A program made the translations under genes and the position numbers. Of a stretch of 64,000 nucleotides of DNA, positions 20,701 to 28,981 are shown one piece after another (position 1 is the first letter of the stretch; every line of letters begins with the position of its first letter). This DNA comes from Nemertoderma westbladi (taxonomy: Eukaryota; Xenacoelomorpha; Nemertodermatida; Nemertodermatidae), in contig JAUCBJ010006781.1 in assembly GCA_032718475.1 (NCBI GenBank), positions 1 to 64,000 of the forward strand, written 5' to 3'. The notes beneath the pieces were generated by a model that saw only the letters and a list, made by a program, of their open reading frames with translations, was not told where the DNA came from and did not search any database.

Positions 20701-23371
20701 TTACTGACCTGGCCATACTAACGGTACCTCCGTATATCGAAGTTAAATGATCGTACGCTAGTTCGAAAGCGTCCGGTACACCGACGAAAGTCTCCGCCAA
20801 ACGTTTAGGTTCTCCTGACAACGTTTGGAGCAGGTAATTGAACTTCTCCCGTGATGTAAAGGCGCACACGGCGATCTGGGATTCGATATAGTCTACGAAG
20901 GTATGCCAGTGTTTTGAGCTACCGGAGAACTTCGGTAGTTGTTGTACCGGCAATCCTTGTCTGGCTGCGAATTTTGCTATCTCCTCAGCAACGTTCAGAG
21001 TTTCGCGTCCTTGGTTGGTAACCTGGTTGATGTTCTCCCTTCTTGGCGCTTTTCTCTGATACGATGTGGGGTTTGAAGGTACCGGTCTTTGTGGTCCCTT
21101 CGGGTGTCTATTGTGTTCGAATTCGGAATTTCTCGAACTGTCGGTTTGAACTTCCTCCAGACGCTCCTCGATCTGAGCCAACTTATTAACAACTGGTCGC
21201 AGAATGTCGGCGAACTGTTGTGTACTAATTGCGTTCGTTGGTTGTAACGCCTTCTGTGTTGGTGTATTCTGTGGAGGATTGTCTGCAAAGGAGTTGTCTG
21301 AACGCTCGCGTTTATATTCATCGGCCGCCCCTGTTCTAAATACCTCGCGTTTCGGGTAATCCGACTCGCTCGAAGTACTACTGTCACCTGGATACGGTGG
21401 TCGACGTGCTCGCGTTCGTTGCGTCGTACGAATCCTAACATTCTGTTTTGGAACATCGTCTACTGGTTTCCGTTGTTCGGTAGGCTCACAAGTCTTCCTC
21501 GAAGTCGTAGATTGCGATGTAAACTGAACCGGTCGCGTATCCACTGTTCTCCGTTGTTCGGTAGGCTCACAAGTCTTCCTCGAAGTCGTAGATTGCGATG
21601 TAAACTGAACCGGTGGTCGGACGACCGCGTTTGAATCCAAAGGCCTTGTAGGCCGAAATGTCATTGGGTATTCGTAGTGCGTAACGGGTTTAGGTGTCAA
21701 AGGTGGACTCACCTGTTTTGTCGTCAGTAGTGCAGGTCCGACTAATAAACTACTACGATCTGTAATCGGTGGGTTACTTACCTTGACTTTCGGAATAGGC
21801 GATGATGTTGCTCTTGGCGGTGTAAACTTGTCCGGAATAACAAACCTGTGTTCCGTCACACCATGGATAGGAGAGATATCGATGCTACCAGCAATCGAAA
21901 CAGGTTCTTTAGTCGTAACCGGTGCAAACATATGAGTTACCTGTGGGAATCGTTGACACACGTCTTTTACTAATTGTCGTTCCCGTCCGGGTGCTCCTAT
22001 CGAACCTTCCTTTAGTCGTTCCTGGATTTGGCGGTGCCTTACCTCTAGCTGGTCCAAGTCATGTCCGTCACGAGATCTCATCGATCGATCACGGGCTAGA
22101 AGATCCAGATTTTCCTTGGTTTCGGCTAATTCTCTCGCCCTTTTCTCAAGTTCGAAACGAAGTTTAACTTCCTTTTCTCGTTGTTCCGTTTGTTGTTGTT
22201 GCGCCTCGAACTCTGCTTGTCGTATCGCTTGTTGGGCTTTTATTTGCCGTGTCTTCATCTCGACTATGGCTTCCGAAACTAACCTTTTTCTTTCTAACTC
22301 TGCCGCTTCCGTTTGTCGCTCTAACTCGGCCGCTGCCGCTGCCGCTGCCGTTTGTCGCTCTAATTCGGCCGCTGCCGTTCGTTGCGCTAACTCGGCCGCT
22401 GCCGCTTGTTGGGCAATGCCCAACTCTAACCTTTCCATTTCGGCCGCTTCAAGTTCGGCTTGTTCCTGCAGATGAGAGATTCTCGCTACATTCGCAACAC
22501 GTATTTTCTCTTCCTCTACTGCTGTTTGTATCATTAGAAGTTGAGCTTGTTCTTCCATCTCGTGTTGCTGTCTGTAGAACTGTTGCTGTTGTCGAGCAAA
22601 TTCTGACGTGACCATACTTCCCTCGCAGATTTCGCTACGAATACTTACCAATGATTGATTCAATATTTCCGGTGCCGATTCGATTTGTGCGAATGGAGTT
22701 TCCCTCGTGTATTCCGGCACGGTTTCCAAATCTCCGACGTCCTCGCCACACATGCGTAAGTGATCTGTCAGGTGTTTCAATTGTCCATCCAGTCGGTACA
22801 GTTCCTGTTCTTCCTCGGGCTGTAATAATTCGTCTGAAACTGACTCACCTAACAACTGGTCCGCTTGTTCCTGTTGTATCTGTCTAATCGTCGATTTAAA
22901 CTGAATCAGTTTCTCTCTAGTGATCATTAGTTTCTCGAGGATTCTAAGTTGAGTATCCATGTCCTGTCTCTGTCTAGCTAGATCTTGTAGGCCAACTAGA
23001 TTATCTACGGACTTATATACTTTACTCTGTACTCTAACCTGGAGGGTGTAGAACTCGAATCGAGACATCGGAGCGGTCAACCCGTCTAATATGCGTTGGC
23101 CTTCTCCAATGCTCCTGGTTATATGCGCCATGTATCCACCGACGCTTCTAACCACACTTTCTGTGCTTCCTGCTGAACTTACCATTTCCGTTTCCCTATA
23201 TCTAGGTTGCGGAACAGTTAGAAAGTCCTCGGTCCTGCCGTCGCCTCGTACTACGGCATCCGGTACTCCCGTTGGATGTACTGGTGACGCACACGGTGTA
23301 GGTTCGGTAGGCTCGCGAGTCCTCCCCTTGTTGTTCTTCCGCTGCTGACTTATCTCCGTCACACGAGTCAT
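14720..23371 (-). CDS. Bel/Pao gag-pol polyprotein
   Basis: An open frame of 2883 codons runs from the first in-frame ATG (23371). The order is: a Gln/Glu/Ala-rich coiled coil (about 100-470); a DUF1759-type gag segment with LPKFSGSSKHW (about 811 on); zinc knuckles CQYC, CWRCTRHGHVRKDC and CPSCGRNHDG (about 1048-1120); a DUF1758-like protease with ILDSASSHSYV (Asp about 1222); reverse transcriptase; RNase H (FSDASDNGFG, RAELQAS, TDATLVL, NPADIASR); a Lys-rich linker and imperfect PD-rich repeats (about 2090-2200); an integrase with HHCC finger and Asp 2577, Asp 2639, Glu 2689; then a DUF5641-like tail. The RT active site reads FYVNDGL, with Asn 1744 where the family normally has the first Asp of YVDD. 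The coding frame is otherwise intact. Confidence 0.9.
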   Translation of the reverse strand: MTRVTEISQQRKNNKGRTREPTEPTPCASPVHPTGVPDAVVRGDGRTEDFLTVPQPRYRETEMVSSAGSTESVVRSVGGYMAHITRSIGEGQRILDGLTAPMSRFEFYTLQVRVQSKVYKSVDNLVGLQDLARQRQDMDTQLRILEKLMITREKLIQFKSTIRQIQQEQADQLLGESVSDELLQPEEEQELYRLDGQLKHLTDHLRMCGEDVGDLETVPEYTRETPFAQIESAPEILNQSLVSIRSEICEGSMVTSEFARQQQQFYRQQHEMEEQAQLLMIQTAVEEEKIRVANVARISHLQEQAELEAAEMERLELGIAQQAAAAELAQRTAAAELERQTAAAAAAAELERQTEAAELERKRLVSEAIVEMKTRQIKAQQAIRQAEFEAQQQQTEQREKEVKLRFELEKRARELAETKENLDLLARDRSMRSRDGHDLDQLEVRHRQIQERLKEGSIGAPGRERQLVKDVCQRFPQVTHMFAPVTTKEPVSIAGSIDISPIHGVTEHRFVIPDKFTPPRATSSPIPKVKVSNPPITDRSSLLVGPALLTTKQVSPPLTPKPVTHYEYPMTFRPTRPLDSNAVVRPPVQFTSQSTTSRKTCEPTEQRRTVDTRPVQFTSQSTTSRKTCEPTEQRKPVDDVPKQNVRIRTTQRTRARRPPYPGDSSTSSESDYPKREVFRTGAADEYKRERSDNSFADNPPQNTPTQKALQPTNAISTQQFADILRPVVNKLAQIEERLEEVQTDSSRNSEFEHNRHPKGPQRPVPSNPTSYQRKAPRRENINQVTNQGRETLNVAEEIAKFAARQGLPVQQLPKFSGSSKHWHTFVDYIESQIAVCAFTSREKFNYLLQTLSGEPKRLAETFVGVPDAFELAYDHLTSIYGGTVSMARSVIEELCKGGAITKPVDLLKLADEIKNAITTLRSIGQLDYGNTPTVLLKIIGRLHHRLRREWRKVEYQREERGGFLKLEDVYLLISREAVVETRSNYTDQHIVAEGITLPSSNRQKPQTTSTKTATYATPTESRQFSDSNRVSAPIGTKQTRQQLSTDFNGCQYCEHLGKRYIGHKLRGCRQFRELNSEERRLQIRPLDSCWRCTRHGHVRKDCPNTDTCPSCGRNHDGLLHTDSHTPTKRFAREHPEAAARCDAAYRKRESKTTPTFVTHIEDCFSEQSGSSDEESEDDDEYSNGDEQPSIALLTTDQLKGFCVIPIKVTGTKGSKRIYAILDSASSHSYVDKKIADVVTDLKQGKHVSYTVSSMHGQRAIPVTRVKLDLDSLLPKSQHSERERSLLPFRDLTFAATKDFSNLLGPVPEQSLEDRKYFRHLGVPECPVNYRSVAMLIGTDQFNLHQVWETRPSAVVAGNAYACRTPIGWYTRAPVRTLDVSDEEDDVQSTCSLLTTNSIHSFSPDVNHTTLQSTKHDRRVTSMISHKEQLTHKVSLELGGKTSQLEIPSTTDDRLASLPTPITSTVPVDIDDDALRNHQLEQAALDKELTEKTIRWLEQDTAEPGSYEPCMSEQEKQSLKIMEDTIRQTEDGHYEVGMLWRSQSPKLINNYPLALRRLHSIRQRLLKDEKAHLQYNTQMETYLTKGYAIRMTNPERVTDQTYYLPHHYVRHPDKPDKVRVVNDCAALFEGMSLNSELMDGPNMNNYLMGVIMRFRQRQVAFTCDVEAMFHQVKALERDRDSLRFLWYPEGDLSLPPATYQMQVRVFGARDSPNCTMYALKQAARDQKHLYDPEIIRIVERDFYVNDGLQSCDTVERATTVAHQLRDCLAGGGFNLTKFASNSAELVDSFGTTERGGGDIDLEFEPLPTTKVLGLFWDPNTDNFCVKVRLDSQGNTLTKRSCLSKLSRLFDPLGFISPVILQARIYMRSIWKDGLTWDEPISSDQVDLWKTWEAELSSLEDYFIPRVYFPLQSTFPDNLELHCFSDASDNGFGVAAYLRRQVESDEFDVSLITSKAKTMPTKYMTTPRAELQASTLSTTIVNLIQTELQSSLQIFYWTDATLVLFYINNDTLEFKTFVANRRAEILDRSIKGDWRHCPGPQNPADIASRGMMPEEFCKPENKEFWQHGPQFLQKSTQDWPPLYDNKSNTIPKDAEIKKPKKGKTKKRTTAAKLKKKPKAKWKDITSKVKRGRLASLSTPDISPDGQPDTLPDGQPDMLLDSQPDILPDISQNVPPDASNTLTNSKAAVSLLERPSIDKLPDTLPDVSPDTLLDSRLDILSETSQNVLPDISNVSTNSKAAVSLLERPCIDKLPILTHLSNHKHGETSCITDVGSTYANVNTGVTLRSRDIPNLQPIVRPGINVGRKISLPKPADPIEFKPPLTIDLQSTDNQGKRTKEDKLLVDPDGSTVNKGILTGGPVGPSSNSKPSKISIDLPDDVTNTYVDRIVNLTDSWSNACRKLAWIVRFVQYVKGKRDFTRRLTLAEIDRCEIQLIRHYQLRYFAREFTSIHQGQPIKSSPILSWSPIIYNGLLCHKSRLQNIDFNTNFRYPIIIPQHHELQRAMILDAHLHLKHAGRHHCLSYLRTRFVLIRPSKALSSVTRTCIICKKVHSRIGTQEMSELPQARLQAFKPPFTETGIDCFGPIHTKRGRILVKRWGLIFTCMSSRAVHIERVMDLSTNAFILALRRFIARRGLVKCLYSDQGTNFVGARNEIARAFKKLDHDQISNELQPHKIVWKFNPPDSPWRGGVWERLIRSIKTAMAKVIPVNHILTDDQLTTLFVEIEAILNTRPIVLVPDDKQSQFALTPAHLLMQAPTTLTPISIPIESDSYGRKAWKITQLLANKFWEIWQNHYLPSISARTTWYNNTRALKPGDHVLLAEVNLKRRFWITGVILATHPSMDGVTRTVTVRTIDGRTVDRPTQRLVLLEETRNESGDYKSPPNTSK

Positions 23372-23414
23372 AGTCGGTTTGTGTATTCTTCGTATAGTCT
23401 TGTTTGTCACTCAT
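23202..23414 (-). CDS. Short 70-residue ORF overlapping the gag-pol start
   Basis: The first ATG of the leader (23412-23414) opens a 70-residue hydrophilic frame, MSDKQDYTKNTQTDYDS onward, that overlaps the long ORF in another frame. The long frame is closed by a TGA immediately before 23410 and has its first ATG at 23371. Either this is an upstream ORF that tunes translation, or a frameshift joins it to gag. No family is recognised. Confidence 0.3.
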   Translation of the reverse strand: MSDKQDYTKNTQTDYDSCDGDKSAAEEQQGEDSRAYRTYTVCVTSTSNGSTGCRSTRRRQDRGLSNCSAT

Positions 23415-24216
23415 TTCGGTAGTTGTTAGTCAAGTAAAGTGAGTGTCAAAGTATCGAGTTTACCGTATTTATCTAAACGGTACTAATTACAGTCTTATAA
23501 AATTAGCCTACCGGCCGATTTTATAGCAGATGGATAAAATTAGCCTAAACGGCCAATTTTACAGCAAATAAATGTCACGGAATAAGTATATAATAAAATT
23601 AGCCTAGCGGCCAATTTTATAACAAATAAATCGGATAACGATATGCGTTATCAAAAGGTAAATTAAATACAATAATACGGACTAATTCAGCAATGAACAA
23701 AGAAATCATACGGAATGCATAAATACTTGAGACAGTGGAACCCACAATAATTTTAACTAATACGGTAATGCCTAACTTATTTATGCAACTTTTCGAACTC
23801 ACCCACTCCAATAATTCTCCAGAAAAACAGATTCCCAGATACAAACCGAACGTGAACCTTTCCATTTTTAATGTTGCGGACGAAACGCGATTTTCCCAAC
23901 CAAAGTTGTTGAGTTATCTATCTCCCAAACTTGCTAAACACGGTCTTGCTCCCGTTACAGTCTAGAAATGAGTTCTGAATCCTGAAAAAACAAAAGAGTT
24001 AGGTTTTACTTTACGAAAATTTTGTACCGGTACAATATGGTATTTAAACCCTTTTAAACACCGGTATTCAATTCCAAAAATATTACACGCGGTTCAAATC
24101 AAATTTTATTTCAAAATATTAGCACTTAGCTAATCAAATACAAATTTTACCTCAAAATACAAATTTTTCAAAAAACTTTAGTCCTACCGAACCGTAGTTC
24201 AGTAAAACATATTCCT
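23415..24216. other. Leader of the Bel/Pao element with three stem-loops
   Basis: Three spaced copies of AAAATTAGCC...GGCCAATTTT occur at about 23499-23521, 23536-23560 and 23595-23617. Each can fold on itself (AAAATT with AATTTT, GCC with GGC). They lie between the right LTR and the gag-pol start, where packaging or dimer signals normally sit. The remainder is AT-rich with no gene. Confidence 0.55.
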
Positions 24217-24437
24217 ACTATTGGAAGAGATACGCCTATTCCTACTATTGGAAGAGACGGTAACAATACCTGCAATATCCTACTGTAAAGTTTGTAAATC
24301 AAATCATAAATCCGACCTTCTCACCAAAACAGTAAACTCTAAGTAAGCGAATATAATGCAGTATCGATCTCTTATAACCGGTGAGGCAGAAAACAGTCTA
24401 CGAGCAGACAAACTTCGATAAAACAAATCCCGCACAG
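24217..24437 (-). repeat. Right (5') LTR of the Bel/Pao element, truncated
   Basis: Nearly identical to 7413-7630, starting ATTGGAAGAGATACGCCTAT and ending AAACAAATCCCGC. The promoter-proximal part present in the left copy is missing; LINE sequence begins instead at 24438. A second ATTGGAAGAGA copy sits at 24244, a small local duplication. Confidence 0.7.
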
Positions 24438-25050
24438 TTAAGTAGACGCTATCCCAATCTGCATCACTCAACAGATGCCTGAATATTGAAAAATCCGCCT
24501 CCTTGTACATCCAAATGCGCCTGGTGTACGATGGGATGTTTCGAATGGGAAATTTATATGAGAAAGAAATAACACAATGACCACTTGTGCCGTAAGGGCT
24601 AGATACAACTATATTGGAAATTGAATCGGGAAGATTTGAAATAACAGATGACGGCGAAGTGCTGGTCAATTGTGTTATACGTGTTGGCTCCCCAATATGT
24701 TGGACTAAACATTAGCGTGAAATAAAGGAAGTTATTTCACGACATTTTGATCGATCTAAAAGGTCTTGGTTGAAGTCGCCAAAAATAAGTATTTCATTGA
24801 AACCTAAACTCTTATTTCTGAAACCATCGAATTTGCCACTTCCCAAAACGAACTAGAAGTGGTGTTGGGACGATAGAATAGACCTATGGCGAGTTTTCCA
24901 GAACTCAGGGTACAGGAGCACCACAACGATTCGAATCTATACCCTCTATGTTAGAGAGTCTCTTAACAGTAAACATATTGGAAATGTATAAAGCTATGCC
25001 ACCACCGTGCGAAGGGCGGTCACGGCGCTGCGGTTCGTGAAACTTTGAAA
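24438..25050 (-). pseudogene. LINE endonuclease fragment
   Basis: Minus-strand translation gives apurinic-endonuclease landmarks of non-LTR retrotransposons in two broken frames. RPSHGGGIALYISNMFTVK lies near 24965-25020. EILIFGDFNQDL (the GDFN motif) lies near 24765-24800. SPYGTSGHCVISFSYKFPIR and YKEADFSIFRHLLSDADWD lie near 24460-24610. The final frame fuses at 24437 directly to LTR sequence. It is 3'-truncated and inactive. Confidence 0.75.
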
Positions 25051-26151
25051 TAAGGAATTTCTAGGAATTTATAAGGAATAACAAATAGGATAGGCGAGGG
25101 TGCAAAGTTATTATTTATTTACCTTATTTATTTACCTTATTTATTTATTTACATACTTATTTATAAAATCCAAATCATGCGAAATTTAAGGATAGGGTTT
25201 TATGTATGATATAAATTTATGAGAAAATTTGGAAAATAACATCTGTTCAAAAAAAATAAGCCTCGTGCTGCGCGAAGGTGCCATGAACGTGTACAGTTCA
25301 CAGTTTCCATAGCTGACGTTAGTTTAGACAAGGAACTTATCAATAGTAATCTAGGTTGTAAACATAATATTCGTAGGTATACAATAACTTATTCTGATGA
25401 TCTGTCAGTTATTAGTTTTTAATAATTATATAATATAGCTGTTATAATATAGCTTTAATATAGCTGTTAAATAACAATTGAATTTTAGGAAAATTCACGA
25501 AATATCTGTTCTCCAAACAATACAATATAAAGTAATATAAATAAATAACATATAGTATTACAACAAAAATTAGACACTAAATATTGAATTTTCCAAATTT
25601 TTAAACATTTAAATTAGAATTGGCAATTGCAAATTGGAATCGATATTATGAATTACAATAAATCCACATATTTAACATTGATACAATATATATTAATTTA
25701 AAGATATTTGGGGTTCTGGGTCTCCGAACAGCCCCCCCCCCCCCCCCCCCCCTTCCACATACACACCTGCTTGTCTCAACTTCGAACACATAGTTATAAA
25801 AGTTGCAGTGTTGTTAAGCGTTGTTCTGCACTATTAATAGCAAAATAAAATAAAATAAGTGTAGCCCCCCCCCCCCCCCCCCCTTCCACATACACACCTG
25901 CTTGTCTCAACTTCGAACACATAGTTATAAAAGTTGCAGTATTGTTAAGCGTTGTTCTGCACTATTAATAGCAAAATAAAATAAAATAAGTGTAGCCCCC
26001 CCCCCCTCTAACATAATACATAATGTATAGGTCTACTGTAGACTTCAACTCCAAGTGACACAAAAACAGATTGCAAGTTTGATCCCGCGTTTTTGTTCTA
26101 GAATTGGCACAAACGCGAAGAGGGCACAAAACAAACAGTCCAGAGTGGCAG
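25051..26151. repeat. AT-rich DNA with poly-C-linked 131-bp tandem duplication
   Basis: No gene is seen. A unit beginning TTCCACATACACACCTGCTT occurs at 25753 and 25884 (131-bp period). Each copy is preceded by a long run of C (about 20 C), and a third C run follows near 25997. The unit ends AAAATAAAATAAGTGTAG. The minus-strand channel-gene 3' UTR should begin here. Confidence 0.7.
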
Positions 26152-26358
26152 TTATAGCTCATCTTTGTAAGCGCGAAGCTGTGAGCCTGAAGTGAATACA
26201 ACGGAAAACCAATAGAAGCAGTTTGCTGAAATAAACCAAACTGGTATCATCCACCGACCAATCCAATCCACTTTTTCGTTCCCATGGAAACCTTCACCAC
26301 GTGGCCATCGCAGCTTCTCGGCAAACCATTCCCTGAACCTCATCGTTTTAGGATTCCT
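26152..26358 (-). CDS. Pentameric ligand-gated ion channel, last exon (M4)
   Basis: After a strong acceptor (ATATATTATTTCAG) the exon reads RNPKTMRFREWFAEKLRW, then EKVDWIGRWMIPVWFISANC and FYWFSVVF, and ends AYKDEL and TAA. The VDWIGRWMIP...N.FYW pattern is that of the fourth membrane helix of Cys-loop-type receptors. The exon starts in phase 0, matching the phase-0 end of the exon at 37342-37702. In this family the C-terminus is on the extracellular or ER-lumen side, so the terminal KDEL could act as an ER retrieval signal. The intron before it is about 11 kb and full of retroelements. The assignment to one gene is inferred from motif order and phase. Confidence 0.6.
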   Translation of the reverse strand, partial: RNPKTMRFREWFAEKLRWPRGEGFHGNEKVDWIGRWMIPVWFISANCFYWFSVVFTSGSQLRAYKDEL

Positions 26359-28142
26359 CTGAAATAATATATCGAATTAGAATTTGTTTGAATAACAATT
26401 TATTTATATATAATATATTAATGTTGAAAGTTACTTTGTAGGTTGTGGCTAAGTATATCTATTATAAACCATGGTTTACAGTAATCCAACTGATAATCTA
26501 TCACACAACACACCATCACAATCAGCTCTAGACTAGAGTTCCAGTGATGTTGCGGCGTGTTTGTTCCAAAGATAAGGATTATTATTTAAAATTGGAAGAA
26601 TACACTAGATATTTGGTGGACTGTGGACAAAAGAAAAGCTTGTTACGCTTGTACGCAAGATATTTCTGGAAATATAAGAAATATTCGAGCATCTAGAAGG
26701 ACTGATGGGAACAGTCGTTCTGTAGATCTGTCGCTCTGTCGTGTCCAATTTTGAGCGTTAATAGCTCGGCTAATTCTTAATGAAATATAACCAAACTTAG
26801 TACACATGTTGTTTGGCATAATCCAAGTTTAATTTATTGCGTGTGGTCGAATTTTCAATCTAATGGGATGTTTTTCAGAAAATTTTGAATTTTATTTTTC
26901 TTAAAAATTATAACAAAACTGCCTCTCTAGAGGTAGGAAGTTATTGTATGAAAGAGGTACCCTAAAAAAAAAGTAGTTCTTGTTCTTCTTGTGGTGATTT
27001 ATCTCTCGATAAGCTAAAGCTACTAGCACTATCAATGGATGGTTTAAAGGTCAAACAATCTCTTCCATTTAATAGCAAGCAGCGTCACATACCTCTTACA
27101 AGTAGGCCCTATAGATGGTCAAAAAAACACCAGCTTGCGCACATGAAAAATTGATAGATATGGCCTAATAATGCTATTCAATAGAAGAAGGGCCAACTAA
27201 CATTTCATTTTTCATTTCATTTGTTTTAATCAATTGAATTGATGGAGTAAAATTGCACAAATATAAGGGGTAAGTAAGCAGTAAGGGCAAGAAAGTACAT
27301 TCTATGCCAAGTTTCATCACTCAATCTTACAACCCAGACAGTAAGTAAACATTAACTTGTTTAGCTGGCTATTGCAGCCTCAGCTGAAAGCCCTTCCCAA
27401 TGCATCCCCCAAGTTATACAAGGTTACTCTCTCTGCTATCTTGGTTGGCATGATAGCTGAATGACTGTTACACAGTATGCTGAGTACTATTGCACTGTAC
27501 TCCCATCTAATAATAATTTAGAAATCTTTGGGCCAACATTAATACTGTGGAGACTGTATGTTTATAAAGCTGTATGTTTAATCAGCCATATATGATTCTC
27601 CAATGGCTAACATTATTGTTTGAAATGTAAAAATCAATGCTTATTATCTGTGGATTGCAAATTGTTTTATAGGTGAATGACATTTAGTGGCTAAGATTAC
27701 TCTCTGTCAGACTTCCTTTCAGAGCATAGGCAAACATTGTTGAGGGAATTCACTTTAGTTTACTCTACTGTGCTATTCATGTGAATGGATTTGAGGTTAC
27801 AGGGTGGGATCTCTCTCTGACCCTAGCTAAATAACACTTCCCTTCAGACCATAGGCAAACATTGTTGAGGGAATTTACATTTGATTGATGACTTCCGGCT
27901 TAACTGCGTCTTTACGCCATCTCTAGTTAGGAACCCGGAGGTTCATTACTGTAAGATAATCGAGATAGTCGAGTTGATGCGAATCTATTATTATAAAAGT
28001 TCAGAAATTGGAAGTTAGTAAATTTTGCACTCGGGATAGTTAGCGCTTATTCTATGTTTGTCCTAAAAGGCAGTTTCGTTTAAAGCCATCTTGATGGCTT
28101 TCTAGTATTATAAGGTATATACAGATACACTTAAACAGTTAA
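26359..28142. other. Intronic DNA; dispersed repeat and 125-bp duplication
   Basis: No gene is seen. About 26735-26840 (GTGTCCAATTTTGAGCGTTA onward) has a diverged inverted copy at about 42090-42225. ATAGGCAAACATTGTTGAGG occurs at 27726 and 27851, a 125-bp tandem duplication. Confidence 0.5.
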
Positions 28143-28640
28143 TTACCCACCACAAGCTGATGTTACCATAGCAACAGACATAATCAAAATAAATGAACAC
28201 ATAAAAAAAACGAATTTACTTAGTAGGCCTAGCAGTAAGCAACTACATAAACCACGTATTGATGTTGTATATTTATGGGGGGTTGCCTGGCATTCCTGTA
28301 CTGTCTTCCAACCCGAGTCCTTCTCCACTTTGTCCTCGATCCCCTGAGATGGTGGGAAGCCCATCACGACCCTATATGGCTGCGCCCACCTCTGGTGAAG
28401 TTTTAAGGCAAACTTCCCGAGGAGTTTGTTTGCATGGAGGGCCAAGACCCCCATCACATGACACAACAAATGGCAAGAAGTCGCCATGCCGAGCCCAGAC
28501 TGCATCCAGAGCCACTTCTTTTTGTCTTCGGCCGACTCGAGGACGAAGCTTGCGAGGCGACTCACATACAGCGACAAGGTTAACCAACCTGATGTTGATC
28601 AACACTTGGGTCTGTGGATTGAAAGCCCCCCGAATGCCCA
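28143..28640 (-). pseudogene. Retroelement C-terminal fragment, frameshifted
   Basis: Two overlapping minus-strand frames together give one protein-like sequence: FNPQTQVLINIRLVNLVAVC, then RQKEVALDAVWARHGDFLPF, then, after a frame change, LKLHQRWAQPYRVVMGF. The NPQT..L..IR...N and HGDFLPFVVS...GG pattern resembles the nuclease-like C-terminal tail seen in some invertebrate and protist retroelement ORFs. The family is not certain. Broken and inactive; it lies in the long intron of the channel gene. Confidence 0.45.
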
Positions 28641-28981
28641 CGTCTCAACAAAGACCTGAAGCTCCATGACAGTGTGAGCTTAACCAAAGCCTGGTTAGTG
28701 ATATATACTGGAATTACTGGTGTAATTCCATTACCAGTGTTCCGCTTGGGTTATAAATTTCACAGGGATGAGTTAATGTTGGATTTATAACCGTAGCATA
28801 AAATACTCGCTTCGTAGTGGTTGCATTGTGCACAACTGATTGTAAATCAGTGTTGTCTTTCTTTATGGATAGTGTACTCAACTTCGCTAATTGTTTACCC
28901 ATCGAGATTTTGCCTTGATAGCAAGATCAATGGGAAATTTTATTGGTGAGTTCTCAAAACCACCCCACTTGCGCACTTTGG

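Larger units (their letters stand above)
7413..24437 (-). mobile_element. Large Bel/Pao LTR retrotransposon
   Basis: A 17-kb minus-strand element is bounded by a direct repeat: about 220 bp at 7413-7630 and at 24217-24437 are nearly identical. Inside, in transcriptional order, are a leader with three stem-loops, a gag-pol ORF (23371-14720), a 0.7-kb spacer, a zinc-knuckle ORF (13994-10269), and about 1.5 kb of AT-rich 3' noncoding DNA. The pol domain order protease, RT, RNase H, integrase with C-terminal DUF5641-like region is that of Bel/Pao. The right LTR is truncated where it meets a LINE fragment at 24437. A shared 16-nt word scattered through all parts supports one element. Confidence 0.8.

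Noticed and set aside
22116-22611. Alanine- and leucine/proline-rich open frames on the + strand
   Set aside because: They are antisense shadows of the Gln/Glu/Ala-rich coiled coil of gag-pol.
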